A stretch of 64,000 bases of DNA from Halorhodospira abdelmalekii (GTDB taxonomy: Bacteria; Pseudomonadota; Gammaproteobacteria; Nitrococcales; Halorhodospiraceae): NCBI RefSeq assembly GCF_016583625.1, contig NZ_NRRN01000001.1, forward strand, positions 1-64,000, given 5' to 3'. The notes beneath the pieces are model-generated. The model was given only the letters and a program-made list of their open reading frames with translations, was not told the origin of the DNA and did not search any database. Positions within the stretch are counted from its first letter, which is position 1. Every line of letters starts with the position of its first letter. Positions 40,747-48,431 of the stretch are shown in pieces. The position numbers were made by a program, and so were the translations under genes.

Positions 40747-41583
40747 GTGGCCACATACGCAGTCGGTGACATTCAGGGATGCCGAGCTTCACTCGAGCGC
40801 CTACTAGATAAGCTGCGTTTCGATCCGACAGCCGATCGCATCTGGTTCGTCGGCGATCTGGTGAACCGCGGTCCCGATTCGCTCGGCGTATTGCGTCTGA
40901 TACGCAACCAGTTGCAGGATCGGGCAACGGTGGTCCTCGGTAATCACGATATCCACCTCATGTCGGTCTGGAGTGGCCACGGACGATTGAAGAGTTCCGA
41001 TACGCTGCGCGCAACCCTGAACGCGGCCGATGTCGATGAACTGATTCACTGGTTGCGACATCGTCCGGTCATGCACCTTGATCAAGATCTTGGCTACGCC
41101 ATGGTGCATGCTGGTCTTCCCCCGGCGTGGAGCGTTGCTGAGGCACAGCTGCGCGCCTGCGAACTCGAAGAGGCACTGCGCGGCGGCATCCCGTTCGATG
41201 AGTTTATGGATAAGATCTACGGCAACCTACCAACCCAGTGGTCTGAAGACTTAGAGGGATTTGATCGCTTACGCTTCATCACCAACGCGTTTATGCGCAT
41301 GCGCTTTACCGATCCTGCCGGGCAGCTCCTGCTCCGCTTTAAGGGTGCTCCTGCTGACGCCCCGCCTAACCACGTCCCGTGGTTTATCGCGCGTCGCCGC
41401 CTACGAGTCAGCCGTGACCCGATCAAGCTAATAACCGGTCACTGGTCTCGCCTGGGGTTGTATCAAGATGCCGAACTGCTCAGTATCGACACGGGTTGTC
41501 AGTGGGGCAATCAGCTAACAGCGGTACGGCTAGATAGCGAAGAGCCGGAGCTCTGCAGCATCGACTGTTCGACGAGTTGCTAA
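40747..41583 (+). CDS. apaH: Symmetrical bis(5'-nucleosyl)-tetraphosphatase (Ap4A hydrolase)
   Basis: 278 residues from a GTG at 40747, preceded by a GAGGGGAGG ribosome-binding site. Metallophosphatase motifs are GDIQGCRASLERLL, GDLVNRGPDSLGVL, GNHDIHLM, VHAGLPPAW and GHWSRLGL. It splits Ap4A symmetrically into two ADP, limiting dinucleoside polyphosphates during stress. A strong terminator follows. Confidence 0.96.
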   Translation: MATYAVGDIQGCRASLERLLDKLRFDPTADRIWFVGDLVNRGPDSLGVLRLIRNQLQDRATVVLGNHDIHLMSVWSGHGRLKSSDTLRATLNAADVDELIHWLRHRPVMHLDQDLGYAMVHAGLPPAWSVAEAQLRACELEEALRGGIPFDEFMDKIYGNLPTQWSEDLEGFDRLRFITNAFMRMRFTDPAGQLLLRFKGAPADAPPNHVPWFIARRRLRVSRDPIKLITGHWSRLGLYQDAELLSIDTGCQWGNQLTAVRLDSEEPELCSIDCSTSC

Positions 41584-41610
41584 TCTGTTCAAGCTGCCGG
41601 TCTAGGCACC

Positions 41611-41660
41611 AGCGCGTCGCGGCGAGAGGCTGACACCTCGCTGCAACGCGCTGTTTTTTT
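41611..41660 (+). terminator. Intrinsic terminator after apaH
   Basis: A 16-bp imperfect stem (AGCGCGTCGCGGCGAG pairing with CTCGCTGCAACGCGCT, one mismatch and one G-U) encloses a 10-nt loop and is followed by G then seven T. It ends transcription 70 bp after the apaH stop. Confidence 0.88.
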
Positions 41661-41699
41661 GTGATCATCATAAAGACGGATCGCTATACCGTTGCTATA

Positions 41700-41900
41700 G
41701 CACAGAGACGGAAGATAAAAATATATGTAGATTATTAAATATATTATTATTATTAGTGCAGTCGGACTCTGGGGATAGCGCGCTTACACGATTGATATAT
41801 AAAGGTTTAGCCCGCTGAAGAAAAGGTGTGTAAAGCGTTGGCAGGCTGTGGAAAAGCTGTCGATAAAAGTGGGCTTCTTGGGGGGTTGCAGTTGTCCACA
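41700..41900. other. AT-rich, DnaA-box-containing oriC-like element
   Basis: Within the 357-bp apaH-ygfA spacer there is a 45-bp stretch of nearly pure A/T (about 41714-41758, including an ATT-trinucleotide run). DnaA-like boxes follow: TGTGTAAAG (41827-41835, one mismatch to the relaxed box), TGTGGAAAA (41847-41855, reads TTTTCCACA on the minus strand, matching TTWTNCACA) and TTGTCCACA (41892-41900, one mismatch). The last two face each other across 36 bp, almost the 37-bp spacing in the dnaA-dnaN spacer, but with the AT tract on the opposite side. No gene is supported here. Function is inferred only. Confidence 0.55.
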
Positions 41901-41940
41901 GGTTGTTGTGAGGGGTGTGCACAGCATACTCACAGTCGCT

Positions 41941-42564
41941 TCAATCCACTTTGACGCTCCTGTGAGCACGATAGCGGCCACGCTCGGTGATGATCTCATC
42001 AAGGGCGAGATCCCAAGGCTGGCAGGGGATGCGTGATAGACGCTGGCACTCGAAGGCGAGCCCGATCAGACGTGGGTGGCGCCAAGGATGGCGCTTGAGG
42101 AAAGCAAAGGTGGTGTCGTAATACCCGCCGCCCATGCCGAGGCGGGTGCCGTGGCGGTCGAATCCGACTAAGGGCAGCAAGACAACATCGAGTGCCGGAG
42201 GGGGGCACAGCGGAGTGGTGGCAGGCTCAAGCAAATGGTAGCGATTGCGTTGCAGCGGACCTTCGGGGGTATAACGGCGAAACTGCAACGCTCGCCCGCT
42301 GTCTCTCAAGACCGGTAGATAGATCGCTATTCCGTCTTTATGAAGCTGGAATAAGAGTGAGCGGGTGGGGACTTCACCGTCGGCAGCGAGATAGAGCGCA
42401 ACACGGCGGGCTCCGCGTAGGCGCAGCGTGGTTAGGGTGGTTGTGCAGATGCGCTTCGCGGCACGCTTGCGTAGACCGGGCGAGAGGGCGCGCCGGGTGG
42501 CCCGCAGTTTGCGGCGCAATAACTGCTTATCGGCTGCCGAGGTAGCACTCAAGGGATGGCTCAA
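41941..42564 (-). CDS. ygfA: 5-formyltetrahydrofolate cyclo-ligase (YgfA)
   Basis: 207 residues (E. coli about 182). The N-terminal KQLLRRKLRATRRAL, DVVLLPLVGFDRHGTRLGMGGGYYD and the closing WDLALDEIITERG are those of MTHFS. It uses ATP to turn 5-formyl-THF into 5,10-methenyl-THF. It lies directly downstream of 6S RNA on the same strand, as in E. coli where ssrS and ygfA are co-transcribed. It links functionally to the one-carbon flow of the gcv genes nearby. Confidence 0.94.
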   Translation of the reverse strand: MSHPLSATSAADKQLLRRKLRATRRALSPGLRKRAAKRICTTTLTTLRLRGARRVALYLAADGEVPTRSLLFQLHKDGIAIYLPVLRDSGRALQFRRYTPEGPLQRNRYHLLEPATTPLCPPPALDVVLLPLVGFDRHGTRLGMGGGYYDTTFAFLKRHPWRHPRLIGLAFECQRLSRIPCQPWDLALDEIITERGRYRAHRSVKVD

Positions 42565-42625
42565 AAAAAGGGGGATGCAGATTAACCGGTCGATTCAGCT
42601 CCCTATTCGCGGGGCTTCGGAGAAG

Positions 42626-42814
42626 GACACCCCCCGCGGTGCCGTACAGGCCTGCCCTTGAACCCTGGGGTTCAATGAGGGACGAGGGGAACCGCCTTAG
42701 GCTTTCCGTTCGTGACGGACATGCACACCGGTCGGCTCACGCCTGGTCCCTTGGGCGTTGCTCTGAGGCTCAAGATGACTCGGCCTGAGCTCGTACACCG
42801 CAGGGGATGCCGTA
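42626..42814 (-). ncRNA. ssrS: 6S RNA
   Basis: On the minus strand the 3' region reads TTGAACCCCAGGGTTCAAGG then GCAGGCCTGTACGGCACC. This closely follows the E. coli 6S 3' part (TTGAACCAAGGGTTCAAGG, then GCCTGCGGCGGCATC). The ends pair: GCGGTG (42796-42801) with CACCGC (42636-42641), extended by CCCC/GGGG and CAGGCC/GGCCTG. Length is about 186 nt, normal for 6S. It sits between ygfA and the zapA cluster, its conserved gammaproteobacterial place. 6S mimics an open promoter and sequesters sigma-70 RNA polymerase in stationary phase. Confidence 0.88.
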
Positions 42815-42819
42815 CAGAC

Positions 42820-42848
42820 ATCATGACTCAGGGTGAGGCGGCTTGCAA
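42820..42848 (-). promoter_or_regulatory. Promoter of 6S RNA
   Basis: Minus strand TTGCAA (42843-42848), 17-bp spacer, CATGAT (42820-42825). The start site would fall near 42813, agreeing with the 5' end deduced from the closing stem. Confidence 0.65.
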
Positions 42849-42950
42849 CCGTTGCGCCTAGATTGCAATAGCCAGTTTCGTGCGGGATGGCTTCGATTGA
42901 CCGTAAGAGGGCAGCAGTCTATAGTCGGTGGGGGCGAGGAGGTTCTCCAA

Positions 42951-43163
42951 GTGTCTGATAACTCGATTGAAGAACTAGCGCGCTTGGAGCAACGCATCGA
43001 CCGGTTGGTGCATGAGTGCGTGCGTTTGCGCGAGGAGAATCACCGGTTACGTCAATCGCAAGAGCAGCTTGCTGCGGATCGGGCCACCTTGCATGAGAAA
43101 AACGAGCATGCGCGCGCGCAAATTGAGGCCATGATCAGCCGGCTCAAAGCAATGGAGCAATAG
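42951..43163 (+). CDS. Small coiled-coil protein upstream of ZapA (TIGR02449-type, ZapB-like)
   Basis: 70 residues from a GTG at 42951, which has a strong GAGGAGG ribosome-binding site 8 bases upstream. The longer frame from 42843 would run through the 6S promoter and is rejected. Nearly the whole protein is one coiled coil (LARLEQRIDRLVHECVRLRE, then repeated L/I heptads to RLKAMEQ). Such proteins are fixed neighbours of zapA and are presumed cell-division accessory factors by analogy to ZapB. It is 4 bp from zapA. Confidence 0.82.
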   Translation: MSDNSIEELARLEQRIDRLVHECVRLREENHRLRQSQEQLAADRATLHEKNEHARAQIEAMISRLKAMEQ

Positions 43164-43167
43164 GGCG

Positions 43168-43494
43168 ATGACCGAAGCGGTCAAGGTACGAATCCTCGAT
43201 CAAGATTACACCATAGCGTGTCCAGAGGAGGCCAGGGAGGGTCTGCTAAGGTCGGCCGACTACGTCGATCGCAGGATGCGCGAGGTTCGCCATAGCGGTA
43301 AGGTGGTTGGCACCGATCGAGTGGCGGTCATGGCAGCGCTCAATATTGCCTACGAGTTGTTCGAGGCGCATGTCGAAAATCAACGCATGGCCGATGTGCG
43401 TCAGCGTTTAGCGAAGCTGGATGCACGCATCGCCGAGGTCGTTGATGCCCCTGAGTCGCCCCTACCCTCTTCGTCGTCGAAGTCGTCGTCCTAA
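43168..43494 (+). CDS. zapA: Cell division protein ZapA
   Basis: 108 residues (109 in E. coli). The N-terminal globular part is VKVRILDQDYTIACPEEAREGLLRSADYVDRRM. The signature DRVAVMAALNIAYELF precedes a C-terminal coiled coil, then a Ser-rich tail. It bundles FtsZ filaments at the Z-ring. Its position next to 6S RNA and ygfA is the conserved arrangement. Confidence 0.95.
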   Translation: MTEAVKVRILDQDYTIACPEEAREGLLRSADYVDRRMREVRHSGKVVGTDRVAVMAALNIAYELFEAHVENQRMADVRQRLAKLDARIAEVVDAPESPLPSSSSKSSS

Positions 43495-43558
43495 GCGGGC
43501 GGCGAACGGCTGATCGTAAGGTTAAGCACAGAGCGCAGCAGCAGGAGAACCAGCCCTA

Positions 43559-44149
43559 ATGGCTTGGCAAGAGCGTTATGAGGCCACTACGGAGGTGTTG
43601 ACGGCGGTCGGTGGCTGTGTGGGTGCTGCCGAGAGTCACGGCATGCTCTGCGGTATGCTGGCCACTGGCAAAGAGGTCACTCAGGCTGACTGGATTGCCG
43701 AAGTCTTGCGCAATACGCAGCCGCACGGCACGGAGGCGCGTGCTTGCCTAGAGACGTTAACGCTGCTCTACGATGAGACCGCTACGGGGTTGGCAGCGGA
43801 GGATTTCGATTTCCAGCTTGTGTTGCCCGCCGATGGGGCGCCACTGAGTGACCGCACGCAAGCATTGGCGAGTTGGTGTAACGGCTTTCTCTTTGGTCTC
43901 GGGCGTAACCGCCCCGATCGAGAAGAGGCGGTATGGCCGCGCGAAGTGCACGAGGCCTTAGGCGATATGGCAGAGATCGCCCGATTGACCGGTGAGCCGA
44001 CAGCCGCGGTAGAAGTCGACGAGGAGGAGGAAGAGGCCTATACCGAATTGGTCGAGTATGTACGGATTGCCGTGCTACTCTGCCGTGAACAGCTGCGGCC
44101 GATGTGGATCGATGACGGTCGTGCGGATACTTCAGTGGACATTCAGTAG
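43559..44149 (+). CDS. YgfB/YecA family protein (UPF0149)
   Basis: 196 residues. The family features are the ESHGMLCGMLATG motif near residue 28, LASWCNGFLFGLG, and the acidic block EVDEEEEEAYTELVEYVRIAVLL. In Pseudomonas, YgfB dampens ampDh3 expression; no general enzymatic role is known. It stands directly before pepP (no gap), as in E. coli ygfB-pepP. The usual following genes ubiH and ubiI are not present. Confidence 0.92.
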   Translation: MAWQERYEATTEVLTAVGGCVGAAESHGMLCGMLATGKEVTQADWIAEVLRNTQPHGTEARACLETLTLLYDETATGLAAEDFDFQLVLPADGAPLSDRTQALASWCNGFLFGLGRNRPDREEAVWPREVHEALGDMAEIARLTGEPTAAVEVDEEEEEAYTELVEYVRIAVLLCREQLRPMWIDDGRADTSVDIQ

Positions 44150-45517
44150 GTGACAGTGATCGAGACTGGTGCTCCTCCCCGGCTTGCCGACTTGGATGCG
44201 CGTATCGCCGAGGCCGCGGTGCGCCGTCAACGGCTCGCTGAGCGACTCGACCCCTACACGGCAGTGGTGCTTCCGGCGGCTCGTGAGCAGCCGCGCAACG
44301 GCGATGCCACTTTTCCTTTCCGGCAAGATAGCGATTTTCTCTACCTTACGGCCTTCCCAGAGCCTGAAGCAGTCGCGCTCTTTCTGCCCGGGCGGGCGGA
44401 TGGCGAGCTGGTTCTTTTCGTGCGCGAGCGTGATCGTGAGCAGGAGCGTTGGGCCGGTTCGCGTTACGGCACCCGGGGCGCTAAGCAGCGATTCGCCGCC
44501 GCTGAGGCCTATCCGCTGAGCGAACTCGAGCGCCGTTTGCCGCACCTGTTGGTTGGGCGTGAACGGTTGCTCGCCCCCCTCGGTCGCGATCGGTTCTGGG
44601 ATGAGCGTTTGATCGCTTGGCTGCACGCGGCGCGCCGCGTGGCCCGCGGTACCGCCCGTAAGCCGCAGCAAATTGAATTGCTCGATGGCACCCTTCACGA
44701 GTTGCGCTTGCATAAAGAGCCCGCTGAAATTGAAGCCATCCAACACGCCGCGAGCGTCTCGGCGCTGGCCCATCGCCAGGCGATGCAGAGTGCTGCAGCG
44801 GGGGTGCCGGAGTACCGCATCGCGGGTGAGATGCTCGGTCTGTTTCAGCGCTGCGGCGGTGAGGCGGCCTATCCACCGATTGTCGCCAGCGGAGCGAACG
44901 CCTGTACCTTGCACTACGTCAGCAACCAGCGCGTGTTGCGCAACGGTGATCTGCTGCTGATTGATGCAGGCGCCGAGCTTAACGGCTATGCTGCCGACAT
45001 TACGCGAACGTTTCCAGTCAACGGTGCCTTCAGCGGCGAGCAGCGAGCGGTCTACGAGATCGTACTGGCCGCTCAGCGAGCCGCGCTTGAGCAGCTTGAC
45101 GTCGGCTCTCCCTTTACGGCCTTCCACGACGCTGCTACGCGGGTGTTGGTGCAGGGCATGATCGATCTCGGGTGGTTGCACGGCGAGGTCGATGGTTTGA
45201 TCGAGCAAGGCGAGCAGCGACGCTTCTATCCCCATCACACCGGACATTGGCTGGGTATGGATGTTCACGACGTCGGCCAGGCTGCCTGCGCCGAGCAGTG
45301 GCGTGTATTGGCTCCCGGTATGGTGTTGACCGTCGAACCGGGCCTCTATTGCCCGCCGCGCAGCAAAGGCGTCGACCGACGTTGGCACGGTATTGGGGTT
45401 CGTATTGAAGATGATGTCTGGATGGGCGATGGCGGCCCACAAATCTTAACGGCGGAGGCCCCGAAGGGGGTTGCCGAGATCGAGGCGTGGATGGCTGCTG
45501 ACGAACGGTCGGTCTGA
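44150..45517 (+). CDS. pepP: Xaa-Pro aminopeptidase P (M24B family)
   Basis: 455 residues from a GTG that immediately follows the ygfB stop. The N-terminal creatinase-like domain has FPFRQDSDFLYLTAFPEPEAV. The pita-bread catalytic domain gives all five metal ligands: DAGAELNGYAADITRTFP (two Asp), HHTGHWLGMDVHD (His), TVEPGLYCPP (Glu) and GIGVRIEDDV (Glu). It removes N-terminal residues preceding proline. A 436-residue frame on the opposite strand is a shadow. Confidence 0.95.
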   Translation: MTVIETGAPPRLADLDARIAEAAVRRQRLAERLDPYTAVVLPAAREQPRNGDATFPFRQDSDFLYLTAFPEPEAVALFLPGRADGELVLFVRERDREQERWAGSRYGTRGAKQRFAAAEAYPLSELERRLPHLLVGRERLLAPLGRDRFWDERLIAWLHAARRVARGTARKPQQIELLDGTLHELRLHKEPAEIEAIQHAASVSALAHRQAMQSAAAGVPEYRIAGEMLGLFQRCGGEAAYPPIVASGANACTLHYVSNQRVLRNGDLLLIDAGAELNGYAADITRTFPVNGAFSGEQRAVYEIVLAAQRAALEQLDVGSPFTAFHDAATRVLVQGMIDLGWLHGEVDGLIEQGEQRRFYPHHTGHWLGMDVHDVGQAACAEQWRVLAPGMVLTVEPGLYCPPRSKGVDRRWHGIGVRIEDDVWMGDGGPQILTAEAPKGVAEIEAWMAADERSV

Positions 45518-45555
45518 AGGGAGCAACAGAGTGGCAGGGCTTGTCAGCAGCTAAC

Positions 45556-45574
45556 AAGAATCATTATCATCATT
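45556..45574. promoter_or_regulatory. Fur box upstream of iron transporter
   Basis: AAGAATCATTATCATCATT resembles the 19-bp Fur consensus GATAATGATAATCATTATC as three adjoining NATNAT-type hexamers. It lies 38 bp before the substrate-binding-protein gene, so iron-replete repression is expected. Confidence 0.75.
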
Positions 45575-45611
45575 CCTCCTTTTAAAAATAGCCACTACGA
45601 GGTCGAAGACG

Positions 45612-46634
45612 ATGACCCAGGGTTTACGCGTGGCACTGGTTTGCTGCGCCGCCGTTGCCACGGCGGGTAGCCTGCTCGGCTGTGCCGAAGTACAGCGTGA
45701 GGACGAGATTACGGTCTATTCGGCACGCCAAGAGCACCTGATCAAGCCTATCTTCGAGCGATTCAGTGAAGAGACCGGGATCTCGGTGCGCTACGTCACC
45801 GATCAGGCCGGACCGCTGATGGAGCGGCTCAGGGCGGAAGGAGAGCGCACGCCTGCAGACGTATTGATGACGGTCGATGCCGGCAACCTTCACCAAGCAA
45901 CGGTCAACGGGCTGCTCGCACCGCTGGAGTCGGCGAGATTGCAAGAGCGTATCCCCGAGCACCTCCGCGATCCAGAGGGGCACTGGTACGGTCTCTCAGT
46001 GCGGGCACGCCCCATTCTCTATAGTACCGAGCGGGTCGATCCCGAGGAGCTGTCGACTTACGAAGCGCTTGCTGATGAGAAGTGGGAGGGGCGGCTTTGT
46101 CTGCGCACCTCGCAGATGGTCTACAATCAGTCGCTTGTCGCGATGCTGCTCTACCATTTGGGTACGGAGCAGACCACCGAGGTGGTCGAAGGATGGGTCG
46201 CCAATTTGGCAACGGCGCCCTTCTCCAACGATACTGCGGTGCTTGAGGCGATCGCCGCTGGGCAGTGCGATGTCGGCATTACCAACACCTACTATCTGGG
46301 ACGAATCCTGGCGGATAAGCCCGACTTTCCAGTCACCGTCTTCTGGCCCAACCAGGAGGATCGTGGGGCGCATGTGAACGTCTCGGGAGCGGGGATTACC
46401 CGCCACGCCAATAATCCCGAACAGGCGCAGCAGCTGCTCGAGTGGCTAGTGGGTGACGAGGCACAGCAGCAGTTTGCCGCACTCAATCGGGAGTACCCAG
46501 TCGTCGAAGAGTTGGAGCCCGATTCGATCGTGGCGGAGTGGGGGACGTTCAAGGCCGATACCATCAATGTTAGCGAGGCGGGCCGTTTGCAGCGTGAGGC
46601 CAGTATGTTGATGGACCGGGCTGGCTATCGTTAG
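45612..46634 (+). CDS. Iron(III) ABC transporter periplasmic-binding protein (FbpA/FutA-like)
   Basis: 340 residues. Signal peptide with lipobox-like LLGCAEV (Cys at about 24) suggests a lipoprotein. The mature part starts with EITVYSARQEHLIKPIFERFSEETGI, typical of the ferric-binding family, and GQCDVGITNTYYLGRI carries the paired Tyr that bind Fe3+. Also present are WPNQEDRGAHVNVSGAGI and ALNREYPV. It presents ferric iron to the membrane permease encoded next. The Fur box upstream supports an iron role over other small ligands. Confidence 0.93.
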   Translation: MTQGLRVALVCCAAVATAGSLLGCAEVQREDEITVYSARQEHLIKPIFERFSEETGISVRYVTDQAGPLMERLRAEGERTPADVLMTVDAGNLHQATVNGLLAPLESARLQERIPEHLRDPEGHWYGLSVRARPILYSTERVDPEELSTYEALADEKWEGRLCLRTSQMVYNQSLVAMLLYHLGTEQTTEVVEGWVANLATAPFSNDTAVLEAIAAGQCDVGITNTYYLGRILADKPDFPVTVFWPNQEDRGAHVNVSGAGITRHANNPEQAQQLLEWLVGDEAQQQFAALNREYPVVEELEPDSIVAEWGTFKADTINVSEAGRLQREASMLMDRAGYR

Positions 46635-46643
46635 GCGCTGATC

Positions 46644-48299
46644 TTGAGTCTGCGTACGCTGCCCCCCCGGCTACGCTGGCCCCCGATGGCTCGGATCTGG
46701 CAACAGATCGGTCCCTGGCGGCTCTTTGCAGTGGTCGCCGGGGGCTTGCTCTTTGCACCCATCCTGGTGACTTTGGCCGGCTGGTTGAGCCCTGATCACG
46801 AGGTCTGGCAGCATCTCGTCGATACCCTGTTGGTGGAGATCCTGCGCAATACACTGATCCTGATCCTCGGGGTTGGCGCACTGGTCATCTGCCTTGGCGT
46901 CGGTTTGGCGTGGCTGACCGCGGTCTGTGACTTCCCGGGGCGGCGTTTCTTTGACTGGGCGCTGATGCTTCCCCTGGCGATGCCGGCCTACGTCTTGGCC
47001 TTCGTCGTGGTCGGCTTTTTCGAGTACGCCGGACCGTTGCAGTCCTCTCTACGCGATCTCTTCGGCGGTGATTTCCAACTGCCGTCGATCCGTTCGGCCC
47101 CCGGTATCGTGCTGGTTATGGGGCTGGTCTTTTACCCCTACGTCTACATGCTGACACGGGCCGCCTTTCTGACCCAGGGGCGGACTTCTTTAGAGGCGGC
47201 ACGCATCCATGGGTTAGGGCCGTGGCGGGCCTTTTTCCGGGTGGGATTGCCGATGGCGCGTCCGGCGATTGCCGCCGGGACCGCCCTGGCACTGATGGAG
47301 ACGCTGGCCGATTTCGGTGCCGTATCGGTTTTCGGTTTCCAGACCTTCACTACCGCGATCTACCGGGCTTGGTTTGGCTTTTTCAGTATTGAGGCGGCTG
47401 CTCAGCTGGCTTCCATCCTCTTGTTGATTATCTTGTTGGGGCTGTGGCTGGAACGACGTGCTCGCGGTCGGGCGCGGTTTGGGCAAGAGACGGCGCGACG
47501 CCTCGAACGAATTCAGCTGCGCGGTTGGCGGCGTTGGGCCGCCACCGCGGCGGCGGGTACGGTGCTGGCGCTGGGCTTTATCCTGCCGGTTGCTCAGCTG
47601 CTGATTTGGGCCTTTGGCGACGTCTCCAGTATCGATTCGGCCTATTTCGGATTAATTCGCAATACTCTGATACTCGGGGGGATTGCGGCGCTGCTGACGG
47701 TGACCATCGCGTTGCTGTTGGCGTATGCGCGACGCGTGCACACCGATCCTTGGACGCAGCGTGCGGTGACGGCGGCGACCCTCGGTTACGCCCTGCCCGG
47801 CTCCGTGCTGGCGGTCGGCATCATGCTTTCGTTGACCTGGCTCGATCATGCGCTGGCGGCTGGGCTGCCCGCTTGGGATGGGCTTGGCACGACCTTTCTT
47901 GCCGGCAGCGTCGTGGCTCTGATCATGGCCTACATTGTGCGTTTCATGGCCGTTGCCTACGGTACGGTCGATAGCAGCCTGGAGCGTATTCGGCCAGCGC
48001 TGCGCGATGCGGCGCGCAGCCTCGGGGCGAGCGAGCGCGAAGTCGTTCGGCGCGTCTATGTGCCGATCCTCACCCCGGGGCTGTTGACCGCATTGCTGCT
48101 CGTCGGTGTCGATGTTATGAAGGAGATGCCGGCGACCCTCCTGCTGCGCCCGTTCGGCTGGGACACCTTAGCGGTCCGTATCTTTGAGATGACCGTCGAG
48201 GGGCAGTGGGAGCGTGCTGCCCTGCCGGCGATCGCGCTGGTAGCAGTGGGTCTGTTGCCGGTCATTTTGCTCGTTCGTGGCTCAGCGCGAGGGCAGTAA
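46644..48299 (+). CDS. Iron(III) ABC transporter permease (FbpB-like, fused two-domain)
   Basis: About 551 residues from a TTG at 46644; an ATG at 46686 is an alternative and neither has a good ribosome-binding site. About twelve hydrophobic helices form two BPD_transp_1 halves, each with an EAA-type loop: SLEAARIHGLGPWRAFFRVGLPMARPAI and ALRDAARSLGASEREVVRRVYVPILTPG are shortened here to their cores (EAARIHGLG, DAARSLGAS). It forms the channel for ferric iron. The expected ATPase gene (fbpC) does not follow; gcvT does. Confidence 0.93.
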   Translation: MSLRTLPPRLRWPPMARIWQQIGPWRLFAVVAGGLLFAPILVTLAGWLSPDHEVWQHLVDTLLVEILRNTLILILGVGALVICLGVGLAWLTAVCDFPGRRFFDWALMLPLAMPAYVLAFVVVGFFEYAGPLQSSLRDLFGGDFQLPSIRSAPGIVLVMGLVFYPYVYMLTRAAFLTQGRTSLEAARIHGLGPWRAFFRVGLPMARPAIAAGTALALMETLADFGAVSVFGFQTFTTAIYRAWFGFFSIEAAAQLASILLLIILLGLWLERRARGRARFGQETARRLERIQLRGWRRWAATAAAGTVLALGFILPVAQLLIWAFGDVSSIDSAYFGLIRNTLILGGIAALLTVTIALLLAYARRVHTDPWTQRAVTAATLGYALPGSVLAVGIMLSLTWLDHALAAGLPAWDGLGTTFLAGSVVALIMAYIVRFMAVAYGTVDSSLERIRPALRDAARSLGASEREVVRRVYVPILTPGLLTALLLVGVDVMKEMPATLLLRPFGWDTLAVRIFEMTVEGQWERAALPAIALVAVGLLPVILLVRGSARGQ

Positions 48300-48367
48300 G
48301 CCGAGGGGGTGTTAGGCCCCGGTGCGCGCACGCGGGCTTCGCAGAGGGGGCTGGTGGCGGCGGCGAT

Positions 48368-48397
48368 TTGTGATCGGCGCCCCTTTGTGCGTATAGT
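48368..48397 (+). promoter_or_regulatory. Putative promoter of the gcv operon
   Basis: TTGTGA (48368-48373), 18-bp spacer, TATAGT (48392-48397), 34 bp before the gcvT ATG. I see no glycine-riboswitch motif in the 126-bp spacer. Confidence 0.55.
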
Positions 48398-48431
48398 ATC
48401 GCGCTTACCCCTGTTAGCTACATAGTTGCAC

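Noticed and set aside
44132-45442. 436-residue minus-strand frame opposite pepP
   Set aside because: Mirror of a GC-rich coding gene with all PepP ligands on the plus strand; no recognisable domain on the minus strand.
48300-48431. Glycine riboswitch before gcvT
   Set aside because: The 126-bp spacer is short for a tandem aptamer and shows none of the conserved core words.
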